This document shows positions 17,649 to 26,496 of a DNA stretch of 64,000 nucleotides, one piece after another. The stretch's first letter is position 1. Each line of letters opens with the position of its first letter. The notes under the pieces are model-generated. The model worked only from the letters and a program-made list of their open reading frames with translations, was not told the DNA's origin and did not search any database. The DNA comes from Achromobacter animicus (GTDB lineage Bacteria > Pseudomonadota > Gammaproteobacteria > Burkholderiales > Burkholderiaceae_B), in NCBI RefSeq assembly GCF_902859585.1, contig NZ_CADIJM010000005.1, positions 186,001 through 250,000 of the forward strand. The letters run 5' to 3'. The position numbers were made by a program, and so were the translations under genes.

Positions 17649-18347
17649 ATGTCCCAAGCAAAGCTTGAAGTCCTGACCCCGCAGAACAGCCAGATCATCT
17701 TCATCGATCACCAGCCGCAAATGGCCTTCGGCGTGCAGTCGATCGACCGCCAGACGCTCAAGAACAACGTCGTGGGTCTGGCCAAGGCGGCCAAGGTCTT
17801 CGGCGTTCCGACCACCATCACCACCGTCGAAACCGAGTCGTTCTCGGGCTACACCTACCCCGAACTGCTGGACGTGTTTCCGAACCAGAAGGTCCTGGAA
17901 CGCACCTCGATGAACTCGTGGGACGACCAGAAGGTGCGTGACGCGCTGGCCGCCAATGGCCGCAAGAAGGTTGTCGTCGCCGGCCTCTGGACCGAAGTCT
18001 GCAACACCACGTTCGCCCTGTGCGCCATGCTGGAAGGCGAGTACGAGATCTACATGGTTTCGGATGCGTCCGGCGGCACGTCCAAGGAAGCGCATGACAT
18101 GGCCATGCAACGCATGATCCAGGCCGGCGTCGTGCCGGTCACGTGGCAGCAAGTGCTGCTGGAATGGCAGCGCGACTGGGCCCACCGTGACTCCTACGAT
18201 GCCGTGATGGAAATCGTCAAGGAACACTCGGGCGCCTACGGCATGGGCGTGGACTACGCCTACACCATGGTGCACAAGGCCAAGCAGCGCACGCAGACCG
18301 CCCACGACGCCATCGCGCCCGTCGCCGCGCCCGTCATCGCCCGCTGA
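17649..18347 (+). CDS. Isochorismatase-family (YcaC-like) cysteine hydrolase, cassette copy 1
   Basis: 232 residues. The catalytic triad of the family is visible: Asp in FIDHQPQMAF near residue 20, a lysine in the NGRKKVVVAG region and the nucleophile Cys in WTEVCNTTF near 118. YcaC-like proteins hydrolyse small amides or nitrile-derived substrates; the substrate here is unknown. A near-identical paralogue lies at 48687-49391 (about 93% identical by eye). A strong terminator separates it from the MFS gene downstream, which is also duplicated. Confidence 0.9.
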   Translation: MSQAKLEVLTPQNSQIIFIDHQPQMAFGVQSIDRQTLKNNVVGLAKAAKVFGVPTTITTVETESFSGYTYPELLDVFPNQKVLERTSMNSWDDQKVRDALAANGRKKVVVAGLWTEVCNTTFALCAMLEGEYEIYMVSDASGGTSKEAHDMAMQRMIQAGVVPVTWQQVLLEWQRDWAHRDSYDAVMEIVKEHSGAYGMGVDYAYTMVHKAKQRTQTAHDAIAPVAAPVIAR

Positions 18348-18357
18348 TGCCCCAACG

Positions 18358-18395
18358 GGCCCGCAGCCGCTCTCGCAGCGGCCGCGGGCCTTTTT
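18358..18395 (+). terminator. Terminator between hydrolase and MFS gene (copy 1)
   Basis: Stem 18358-18371 with 18377-18390 (14 pairs, one A-C mismatch), 5-nt loop, then TTTTT. It ends the hydrolase transcript, so the MFS gene depends on readthrough or its own promoter. A different hairpin sits at the same place in copy 2. Confidence 0.9.
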
Positions 18396-18419
18396 GCTGT
18401 CTTTTGCAGCCTGCCCGCC

Positions 18420-20027
18420 ATGACGACCGCCGACATCCGACCCGCTGACCCAGCCCCGCCTTCCTCTCCCTTCGCCTACTCCGCCTTCACGGTGATCTGG
18501 GTGGCTACCGTCCTGTCGAACATCGGCACCTGGATGCACGACGTGGGCGCGGGCTGGCTCATGACCTCGCTGTCGCCATCGCCCATGTTCGTGGCGCTGG
18601 TGCAGACGGCAGGCGCGCTGCCGGTCTTCCTGCTGTCGCTCCTGGCCGGCGCGCTGGCCGACACGATGGACCGCCGCAAGCTGTTGCTGATGGTGCAGAT
18701 CGCCATGGGATTCATCGCCCTGGCGCTCGGTCTGGTGGTCTGGTTCGGTCTGACCACGCCGTGGGTGCTGTTGGGCTTCACGCTGCTGATGGGCATCGGC
18801 ACCGCATTGTCGGCGCCCGCGTGGCAAGCCATCGTCCCAAGCCTCGTGCCGCGTCCTTCGCTGCAGCAGGCCATCGCCACCAACAGCGTGGGCATCAACG
18901 TCAGCCGCGCCATTGGTCCGGCGCTGGCCGGCGTGCTGATCACCAGCCTGGGCGTGGCGATTCCGTTCTTTGTGAACGCGGTCAGCTTCATCGTGGTTGT
19001 GGCCGCACTGATCTGGTGGAAGCCGCCCGCGGCGGCTGAAAAGCGCCTGCCGCGCGAGCAGCTGTTTCATGCCATGCGTGCTGGCCTGCGGTTCGCGCTG
19101 CACAGCAAGCCGCTCAAATCCACGCTGGTCCGTGCCGTCGCGTTCTTCCTGTTTGCCAGCGCCTACTGGGCCCTGCTGCCGGTCATCGTGCGTCAGGTGT
19201 TGCAGGGTGGCGCCTTGCTCTACGGCATCATCCTGGGCTGCGTCGGCGCCGGTGCGGTGATCGGCGCCATCGTGCTGCCGCCGCTGCGCAAGAAGCTGGG
19301 CCCTGACCGCAGCGTCATGGCCGGCACGCTGGGCACGGCGCTTACGCTGGTGGTGTTTGCGGTGGTGCCGCATCCCGTGGTCGCCGGCGCGTTCAGCTTT
19401 CTGGCGGGCGCGTCGTGGATCATGGTGCTGACCTCGCTGAACGTGTCCGCCCAGGTGGCGCTGCCCGACTGGGTGCGCGCACGCGGGCTGGCGATCTTCG
19501 TCACGGTGTTCTTCGGCTCGATGACCGCCGGCAGCATGATCTGGGGACAGACCGCCGTGCGCGCCGGCGTTCCCACGGCCCTGCTGATCGCGGCCGCGGG
19601 CTCGGTCGTGGCGATGCTGCTGACCCGCAAGGCCAAGCTGCAGTTGGGCGCCGACCTGGACCTCGCGCCGTCGATGCACTGGCCCGAGCCCCTGATCGGC
19701 CAGCACGTCACGCATGATCGCGGCCCGGTGATGATTACCGTGGAATACCTGATCGATCCGGCACGCGGCGCGGACTTCGTGCAGGCCATGCAGCATGCCG
19801 GCGCCGAACGCCGCCGCGACGGCGCGTATGCATGGGGCATTTTTGAAGACGCCGCCCAGCCCGGCCGCTACCTGGAATACTTCCTGGTGATGTCGTGGCT
19901 GGAGCACCTGCGCCAGCACGAGCGTGTCACCCACGCCGACGAGGACCAGCAGGCGGAAGTGCGCGCCTTCCACATCGGCGACACGCCGCCGCGGGTCTCG
20001 CACTTCGTCGCCCCCATCCCGCAATAA
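18420..20027 (+). CDS. MFS transporter fused to a C-terminal ABM-like monooxygenase-fold domain, copy 1
   Basis: 535 residues. About 12 membrane segments fill residues 20-410 (EntS/MFS_3-like, with the loop motif ADTMDRRKLLL after segment 2). A soluble tail from about 425 (VMITVEYLIDPARGADFVQAM, then DGAYAWGIFEDAAQPGRYLEYFLV) resembles the antibiotic-biosynthesis-monooxygenase ferredoxin-like fold. Such fusions are known in the MFS_3 family; the tail may bind substrate or oligomerise. Paralogue at 47014-48618 (about 95% identical by eye). Probable exporter functioning with the hydrolase upstream. Confidence 0.9.
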   Translation: MTTADIRPADPAPPSSPFAYSAFTVIWVATVLSNIGTWMHDVGAGWLMTSLSPSPMFVALVQTAGALPVFLLSLLAGALADTMDRRKLLLMVQIAMGFIALALGLVVWFGLTTPWVLLGFTLLMGIGTALSAPAWQAIVPSLVPRPSLQQAIATNSVGINVSRAIGPALAGVLITSLGVAIPFFVNAVSFIVVVAALIWWKPPAAAEKRLPREQLFHAMRAGLRFALHSKPLKSTLVRAVAFFLFASAYWALLPVIVRQVLQGGALLYGIILGCVGAGAVIGAIVLPPLRKKLGPDRSVMAGTLGTALTLVVFAVVPHPVVAGAFSFLAGASWIMVLTSLNVSAQVALPDWVRARGLAIFVTVFFGSMTAGSMIWGQTAVRAGVPTALLIAAAGSVVAMLLTRKAKLQLGADLDLAPSMHWPEPLIGQHVTHDRGPVMITVEYLIDPARGADFVQAMQHAGAERRRDGAYAWGIFEDAAQPGRYLEYFLVMSWLEHLRQHERVTHADEDQQAEVRAFHIGDTPPRVSHFVAPIPQ

Positions 20028-20116
20028 GGGGCAGCAGGATAAGACCGCCGCTGCCCGCACACACCGTTACAAGAGAAGCATGATTCCTGACTAGAATTGC
20101 GCCGACAGGGATTTTG

Positions 20117-23100
20117 ATGCCGCGCGCCGACAGGCGGCGGCTTAGGTGTGACATGGACAGCGCTCCTCGTTTCGAGGCAGTCAACGGAGCCCGCTTCGAG
20201 GTTCTGTGGGTGGATGGCGACCGGGTCTTCGGGCGCGGCGCCTCGAAGCTGGCCGTCTGGCTCAGGCCTAATGACAGCTCGGAATGCGCGCGGCACCTGC
20301 TGGAACAGGAATACGGCCTGCGCGACTACCTGCATCCGGGCTGGGCGGCCGTGCCGACCGAGCTGGCGCGCGTCGGCGGCTCCACCGTCCTGTATCTACA
20401 GGATCCCGGCGGACAACCGCTGGCCACGCACCACTCGCGGGCAATGGCCGCCCCGGCATTTCTGCGCTTCGCCATCGCGGTGGCGATGTCGCTGGGCAAG
20501 ATGCACAACGCCGGGCTGATCCATCGGAATCTCAAGCCGGCGCACATTCTGTTCAACGAGCAGGACAGCGCCGCTCACCTGACCGGCTTTTCGTTTTCCA
20601 CGCCGCTCGGCGCCTATCAGACGGCGCCCGCCTCAACGCCGGGCGACATCGTCGGCACCCCGGCCTACATGGCCCCCGAACAGTCCGGCCGCTCCGGCCA
20701 CCGCGCCGACGCGCGATCCGATCTGTATTCGCTGGGCGTCGTCTTCTACGAAGCCTTGACCGGCGAGCTTCCGTTCCAAGCCGAATCGGCGCTGACCTGG
20801 CTGCACAGCCATACGGCGCGCGTTCCCGTGGCGCCCGCCGAGCGCAACCCCGGCATCTGCGCCGAGATCTCAGCCATCGTCATGAAGCTGCTCGAGAAAT
20901 CGGCGGACGACCGGTACCAGACGGCGGAGGGGCTTGCCGCGGATCTGCAGTGCTGCCTGACCACGCTGACAGCCGGCCCCGGCGCCGCGCCGGACTTCGT
21001 GCTGGGCCGCTACGATCACCCCGGGCGCGTGCGCGTGCCGGCCACGCTGTACGGCCGGGGGACGGAGTTGGACATCCTGCTCGGCGCCATGGGCCGGGTG
21101 GCGGGATCGGGCCGCGCCGAAGTGGTGCTGATCTCCGGCGAACCGGGCGTCGGCAAGTCCATCCTCATCGAAGAACTGCATCGCGTCGTCGGCAGCCAGT
21201 ACACCCTGCTCGCCAAGGGCAAGGGCGATCCTCACAGCCACGCCGGTCCCTACGCCGCGCTGGTCGAGGCGGCGCGAGGCCTGCTTCAGGCCGTGCTTGC
21301 CAAGAACGAAAGCGATCTGGGCGAATGGCGCGAAAAGCTGCGCGTGGTGGTCTCCGCGGGCGGCGACAGCCTGCTCGCGTTGATCCCCGAACTGGCGATG
21401 ATCGTGCCGGACGCGTCGGGCCTGCTGGCCGAAGGCGACGCCAAGGCGCGGTTGCGCCTGGCCTTTCAGCATCTGTTCTGCGCGTTTTCGTCCCCAGGCC
21501 ATCCGCTGATCCTGTTCCTGGACGACCTGCAGTCGACCGACGCGGCCACGCTGCGCGTCATCGAACAGCTGGCGCAGATGGATCTGCAGAACATCCTGGT
21601 CGTGGGCGTGTACCGCGCCGAAGACATGACGGCGCGCCACGCGCTCGCCGCCTTCATTGACAGCCTGCGCGCCAACACGATTCCCCTGACCGAGATTGCG
21701 CTCACCAACCTGCACGAGCGCGATTCCGCCCGCCTGATCGCCGATGCGCTGCAAAGCAAGTCGCCGTGGATCGATCCGCTGGTCAGCCTGGTGCAGGCCA
21801 AAACGGCCGGCAATCCGTGCTTCATGCTTCGCTTCCTGGCCACGCTTGCGGCCGAGGGACTGCTGCACTACGACCCGCGCCGCCAGCGCTGGATCTGGGA
21901 TGCGGACGCCATCCGCGAACAGGCCTATACCGACAACGTGGTCGGCATCATCATCCAGCAGGTCGAGCGGTTGCCGGCGGACAGCCGCGAAGCCATTCAA
22001 CACATGGCCTGCCTGGGACACGACACGTCGCTCGACAAGCTTGCGCTCGCGCTGGACTGGCCGCGACTCGACGTGGCCACCGCCATGCGCGAATGCGAGC
22101 GGCAGAGCCTTGTGTTCCGGACCGGCGACGTGTACCGCTTTCCGCACGACCGCGTGCAGGCGGCCAGCTATGCGCTGATTCCCGAACGGCAGCGCGCGGC
22201 CACGCACCTGGCGATCGGCCGGCGGCTTGCGCAGGACCTCGAACCCGAACAACTGAAGGCGCAGGCATTTGAACTGGTCGACCAGTTCAACCGGGCATGG
22301 CAACTGGTGCACAGCCGGGAAGAACGCGTCCGGCTTGCCCATCTGAACGCCCTGGCCGGCGCGCTGGCCAAGGACACCGCCGACTATTCCGCGGCCATCC
22401 GATATCTGGAGGCCGCCTCGGCGTTCCTGTCCGACGACGGCAGGCAGCATCAACCGGCGCTGGCCTTCACCATCGAGATCACCCGCGCGGAATGCGAGTT
22501 CCGCAGGGGCGCGGTGGCGAGCGCCAAGCATCGGCTGGCCCGGCTGGGAGAGCGCGAGGGGCCATTGCCGGAACTGGCCCGCGTGACGCAGTTGCGCGTG
22601 GAAGTGTTCATGGCGCTGGGCGAGCGGCACGAGGCCATTGACGCCGGGCTGCACTACCTGCGCCGCGCCGGCATCGACTGGACGAATAGCCCGTCCGATG
22701 AAGCCGTCTCCAGCGAGTACGCCGAGTTCAATGCGCTGCGCGACGGCCGGCCTGCGGCTGCCCTGCTCGGCCTCCCAGAGATGCAGGACGCCGACGCGGA
22801 AGGCACGATGGGCGTGCTGACCGCGCTGCTGCCCCCGGCCTGGACGCTCTTTGCGAATCTGCGCGAGCGCGTCATTCTGCGCATGGCCAACCTGAGCCTG
22901 CGCCATGGCAATACGGATGCGTCCAGCCTTGGTTATGCGTGGCTGGGCATGATCCTGGCCGCGCGCACCGGCGACTACGCAGACGGCTACGCCTTCGGCA
23001 AGCTGGGCGTCGATCTGGTCCAGCAGCGCGGGCAGGCCCGTTTCAGCGCGCGGGTCTATCAGGTGTTCGGCGGCCAGATCGTGCCGTGGTCGCAGCCCGT

Positions 23101-25612
23101 CAGCCAGGCGCGCGACCTGCTGCAAACCGCCTTCGAACTGGCCAGCCTGCAGGGCGACTGGACCTATGCGTCCTTCGCGCTGAACAGTATGGTCACGCAC
23201 ATGCTGGCCACCGGCGGCGCGCTGAACACCATCCGCGCCGACGCCGGCCGCGGCCTCGCCTTCGCGCGCAAGGCGGGTCTTGAAGTCCTGGACCGGTATA
23301 CGTCGCAGCTTCAGCTGGCCAAGATGCTGCAGGGGCGCACGACCCAATTCGGCACGCTGGACGACGCCGGTTTCAGCGAGGCTGAATTCGAACGGAAGAT
23401 CCAGGCCGAGCCCGGCCGGAACGTCACGGCCTGCTGGCACTACCTGCGCAAGCTTCAGGCCCGGGTTTTCGCTGGCGATTTCACCAGCGCCGTGCGCGCC
23501 AGCCAGGAAGCCTCCGCATTCGTCTGGACGTCGCTGGCGTTCATCGAGGAGATGGAATTCCACTTCTATTCCGCGTTGGCCCGCGCCTGGTGTCCCGTGC
23601 CGGCGTGTCCGTCGGAACGCGCCGCGGCGTTGGCCGCCGTAAAGGTCCATCTTGAGAAGCTGCGCCCGTGGGCCGCATCCAGCCCGTCCAACTTCCAGAG
23701 CCAGCAGCTGCTGATCGACGCCGAAGTCGCGCGACTGAATGGCGACGTGCTGGACGCGATGCAACGCTACGACGACGCCATCCACTGCGCCAGCGACCAC
23801 GGCCTCGTGCACGTCGAAGGACTGGCCAATGAATGCGCCGCGCGCTTCTTCGAGAGCCGCGGCCAGCAGCGCATCGCGCACACGTATCTGCAACATGCAC
23901 GCGCGTGCTACCAGCACTGGGGCGCGTCGGGCAAGGTCAGGCAGATCGACGCCCTGTATCCCACGCTTTTCGTGGACCGCCGAAGCGCCGCGCAGGGCTC
24001 CACCATCGAAACCCCGGTAGAAAGCCTGGATCTGGCCACCGTCATCGACATCTCCCGCGCGCTGGCCAGCGCGCTGGATCTGCGGACCTTGCTGGACAAA
24101 CTGATGAAGATCGCGCTGGAACAAGCCGGCGCGACACGCGGCGTGCTTGTCCTGCAATCCGACGGCGAACTGTATGCGCGCGCCATTGCGACCACATCCG
24201 GCGATTCCGTGACGATCAGCCAGCGCGCCCAATCGCTGGACGAAGCCGGCCTGCCGCAGCAGATCGTGAACTACGGCTGGCGGACCGGCGAGACCATCGT
24301 CCTAGACGACGCGTGGGTGACGGGCGCATTCAACGGCGACCCGTACGTGCGCGCCGCGCGGCTGCCGTCCGTGTTGTGCCTGTCGTTGACCACCCAGTCC
24401 AAATCCATCGGCGTGCTGTACCTGGAAAACACCCTGGCGCGCGGCGTATTCGCGCCGCACCGGACCGCCGTGCTGCGCCTGCTGGCCTCGCAAGCCGCCA
24501 TTGCCATCGAACGCGCGCGCCTGTATCGCGATCTGGCGCAGCGCGAAGCCCGGATACAGCGGTTGGTCGAAGCCAACATCATCGGCATCTGGTTCTGGCG
24601 CGACGACGGACAAGTGCTGGAAGCCAATGACCTGTTCCTGTCCATGACCGGCTACGACCGCGAGGACGTGGGCGCGGGCCGGCTGCGATGGACGGCGCTG
24701 GTGTCACGCAGCGGCGCGGTGTCCCTGGATGAACTGTTGCTGCGCGAGACCGCCGAGCCGGTCGAGACCGAACTGATCCGCAAGGATGGCCGCCGCGTGC
24801 CCGTGCTGCTGGGCTCCGCCCGGTTCGCCGCCGACGACAACCAGGGCGTGTCGTTTGTCCTGGACCTGTCCGAACGCAAGGCGGCAGAGGCCAAAATGCA
24901 GCAGATTCAATCGGATCTCGCGCACGTCACGCGCATGACCACCGTCAGCTCGATGACGGCATCCATCGCGCACGATGTCAGCCAGCCGGTGTCGGCCGTG
25001 TTGACCGAAGCGCAGGCGGCGCTGAACTGGATCGCGCGCACGCCGCCCAACACCGAAGAAGTCGCCGAGTCCTTGCGGCGCATCGTGCGCAGCGGCCAAC
25101 GCGCCGGTTCAATCATTTCGGGGGTGCGCGCGCTGATCAAGAAGGCGCCGGCCGCCTTTGGTCCGATCGAACTGAACGGGCTCGTGAAAGAAACGCTGAC
25201 GCTGCTGCGCAGCGAGCTCGATTGCAGCGACGTCCAAGTGATCCTGGACCTGGCTGATGGAGCGCTGCACACGTCCGGAGACCGCATTCAGCTGCAGCAG
25301 GTCCTGCTCAACCTGTATGTCAACGCGGTGGACGCCATGAAGCACGAGCCCTCTGCGCGGCAACTGACTGTCGTCACCCGGCTTGCCTCAGACGACGAAG
25401 TGCTTGTGGAGGTGCTGGATACCGGCAGCGGCATCGACGCGGCGTCGGTGAAGAAACTGTTCGATCCCTTCTTCACCACCAAGACCAAGGGACTGGGAAT
25501 GGGTCTTGCCATCTGCCGCGAGATCATCCAGCTGCATCACGGCCAGATGTGGGCGCGGCCCAACAGCCCGGCGGGCGCGGTATTCTACTTTTCGCTGCCC
25601 GCGCAGGCTTGA
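20117..25612 (+). CDS. Giant hybrid sensor: pseudokinase-AAA-TPR-like-GAF-PAS-histidine kinase
   Basis: About 1831 residues. Order: protein-kinase fold (about 15-280), STAND/AAA ATPase with Walker A GEPGVGKS near 340 and Walker B LILFLDDLQ near 463, a long helical region, GAF (about 1308-1471), PAS (about 1485-1585), HisKA with AHDVSQPV near 1617 and HATPase_c (NLYVNAVDAM, DTGSGI, GLGMGLAI) to the end. The Ser/Thr kinase domain lacks key residues: HRNLKPAH replaces HRDLKPxN and TGFS replaces DFG; no clear beta-3 lysine is seen. It is therefore probably a regulatory pseudokinase. Start is ATG with AGGG 6 nt upstream; ATG 20153 is an alternative. Converges on a FixJ/NarL regulator one base away, its likely partner. 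Confidence 0.9.
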   Translation: MPRADRRRLRCDMDSAPRFEAVNGARFEVLWVDGDRVFGRGASKLAVWLRPNDSSECARHLLEQEYGLRDYLHPGWAAVPTELARVGGSTVLYLQDPGGQPLATHHSRAMAAPAFLRFAIAVAMSLGKMHNAGLIHRNLKPAHILFNEQDSAAHLTGFSFSTPLGAYQTAPASTPGDIVGTPAYMAPEQSGRSGHRADARSDLYSLGVVFYEALTGELPFQAESALTWLHSHTARVPVAPAERNPGICAEISAIVMKLLEKSADDRYQTAEGLAADLQCCLTTLTAGPGAAPDFVLGRYDHPGRVRVPATLYGRGTELDILLGAMGRVAGSGRAEVVLISGEPGVGKSILIEELHRVVGSQYTLLAKGKGDPHSHAGPYAALVEAARGLLQAVLAKNESDLGEWREKLRVVVSAGGDSLLALIPELAMIVPDASGLLAEGDAKARLRLAFQHLFCAFSSPGHPLILFLDDLQSTDAATLRVIEQLAQMDLQNILVVGVYRAEDMTARHALAAFIDSLRANTIPLTEIALTNLHERDSARLIADALQSKSPWIDPLVSLVQAKTAGNPCFMLRFLATLAAEGLLHYDPRRQRWIWDADAIREQAYTDNVVGIIIQQVERLPADSREAIQHMACLGHDTSLDKLALALDWPRLDVATAMRECERQSLVFRTGDVYRFPHDRVQAASYALIPERQRAATHLAIGRRLAQDLEPEQLKAQAFELVDQFNRAWQLVHSREERVRLAHLNALAGALAKDTADYSAAIRYLEAASAFLSDDGRQHQPALAFTIEITRAECEFRRGAVASAKHRLARLGEREGPLPELARVTQLRVEVFMALGERHEAIDAGLHYLRRAGIDWTNSPSDEAVSSEYAEFNALRDGRPAAALLGLPEMQDADAEGTMGVLTALLPPAWTLFANLRERVILRMANLSLRHGNTDASSLGYAWLGMILAARTGDYADGYAFGKLGVDLVQQRGQARFSARVYQVFGGQIVPWSQPVSQARDLLQTAFELASLQGDWTYASFALNSMVTHMLATGGALNTIRADAGRGLAFARKAGLEVLDRYTSQLQLAKMLQGRTTQFGTLDDAGFSEAEFERKIQAEPGRNVTACWHYLRKLQARVFAGDFTSAVRASQEASAFVWTSLAFIEEMEFHFYSALARAWCPVPACPSERAAALAAVKVHLEKLRPWAASSPSNFQSQQLLIDAEVARLNGDVLDAMQRYDDAIHCASDHGLVHVEGLANECAARFFESRGQQRIAHTYLQHARACYQHWGASGKVRQIDALYPTLFVDRRSAAQGSTIETPVESLDLATVIDISRALASALDLRTLLDKLMKIALEQAGATRGVLVLQSDGELYARAIATTSGDSVTISQRAQSLDEAGLPQQIVNYGWRTGETIVLDDAWVTGAFNGDPYVRAARLPSVLCLSLTTQSKSIGVLYLENTLARGVFAPHRTAVLRLLASQAAIAIERARLYRDLAQREARIQRLVEANIIGIWFWRDDGQVLEANDLFLSMTGYDREDVGAGRLRWTALVSRSGAVSLDELLLRETAEPVETELIRKDGRRVPVLLGSARFAADDNQGVSFVLDLSERKAAEAKMQQIQSDLAHVTRMTTVSSMTASIAHDVSQPVSAVLTEAQAALNWIARTPPNTEEVAESLRRIVRSGQRAGSIISGVRALIKKAPAAFGPIELNGLVKETLTLLRSELDCSDVQVILDLADGALHTSGDRIQLQQVLLNLYVNAVDAMKHEPSARQLTVVTRLASDDEVLVEVLDTGSGIDAASVKKLFDPFFTTKTKGLGMGLAICREIIQLHHGQMWARPNSPAGAVFYFSLPAQA

Positions 25613-25613
25613 G

Positions 25614-26297
25614 TCATTCGCCGTCGCCCGCCTCGGCATCGTCGCGCGAGGCCGGCGCGTGCGCGGCCACGCGTGGGTTGACCTTCATGATCATCTGCAC
25701 CAGCTGGGCGAAGCTACGCGCCTGCATCTTCCGGTAAGCGCTGGCACGGTGCGCCTTGACCGTCACTTCACTGATCCCCAGCTGCTCGGCGACTTCCTTG
25801 TTCAGGCAGCCGGACGCGATCAACTCGATCACCTGCTGCTCGCGCGCGGTCAACGAGCGATAAAGCGCCATGACCTTTTCGAACTCCTGCTCCTTTGCGC
25901 GGCGTGCGACGTCCGACTCCAGTGCGCGGTGCACGGAATCCAGCAGCCGCTGCTCGGAAATGGGCTTTTCCAGGAAATCGATGGCGCCGGCCTTCATGGC
26001 CTTGACCGTCTGGCGGATATCGCCAAAGCCCGTGACCACCACGATAGGGATGTGATCGCCCAGTTCACGCATGCGCGCCTGCAATGCCAGGCCGTCGCCG
26101 TCCGACAATTGCAGATCCAGAATCAGACAGGAAGGCACCGGCGGCCGCGCCGCCGCCTGAAAGGCGCTGATCGAGTCGAAGGTTTCGGCGTAGATCCCGA
26201 TGGACGACAGCAAGCGAAACAGCGAGTCGCTGACCTCGGCGTGATCGTCCACGATATACACAATCGCAGAGGGCACGCCGGATTTTTGAATGTTCAA
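25614..26297 (-). CDS. FixJ/NarL-type response regulator
   Basis: 227 residues. Receiver (about 10-125) with VDDH, phosphoacceptor Asp in LILDLQLSDGDG, TGFGD and conserved Lys in LEKPIS; LuxR-type HTH at about 145-200 (LTAREQQVIELIASG, GISEVTVKAHRASAYRKM). The best start is TTG at 26297, preceded by AGGAG at 7-8 nt; no ATG lies in a good context. The gene ends one base from the end of the giant histidine kinase on the other strand, so the pair is convergent. Phosphotransfer between them is expected from proximity. Confidence 0.88.
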   Translation of the reverse strand: MNIQKSGVPSAIVYIVDDHAEVSDSLFRLLSSIGIYAETFDSISAFQAAARPPVPSCLILDLQLSDGDGLALQARMRELGDHIPIVVVTGFGDIRQTVKAMKAGAIDFLEKPISEQRLLDSVHRALESDVARRAKEQEFEKVMALYRSLTAREQQVIELIASGCLNKEVAEQLGISEVTVKAHRASAYRKMQARSFAQLVQMIMKVNPRVAAHAPASRDDAEAGDGE

Positions 26298-26496
26298 CGC
26301 TATGACTCCTTGCGGGGCGCGGCGCAATGCTTGCGTCGCATGCCTCATAGGGCAGCCACCAGATACAAATGCTGCGAGTTTAAGCGTTGAGATTTGTCCC
26401 CTTTATTGGGCGAACCGGCGTGCGCCAGACACCGTCCGTGCCGGCTGCCGTCAGCCGTGGGCCGTGCGCCGTGGGCCGTGGGCCGCGGCGTCAGCC

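Noticed and set aside
20029-20056. GGGCAGC/GCTGCCC hairpin after MFS copy 1
   Set aside because: 7-bp stem, 14-nt loop and no T-run; too weak to call a terminator.
17628-20060. Open frame of 810 codons antisense to hydrolase and MFS copy 1, and its mirror at 47038-48690
   Set aside because: Both are His/Arg/Gln-rich shadows of conserved coding sequences, kept open only because the cassettes are similar.
20870-24232. Open frame of 1120 codons on the minus strand inside the giant sensor gene
   Set aside because: No family features and biased composition; the plus-strand protein has well-ordered known domains.
26451-26490. Short tandem CCGTGGG/GCCGTG repeats after the GGT gene
   Set aside because: Only a few imperfect 8-10-bp units; no structure, coding or T-run to give it a role.
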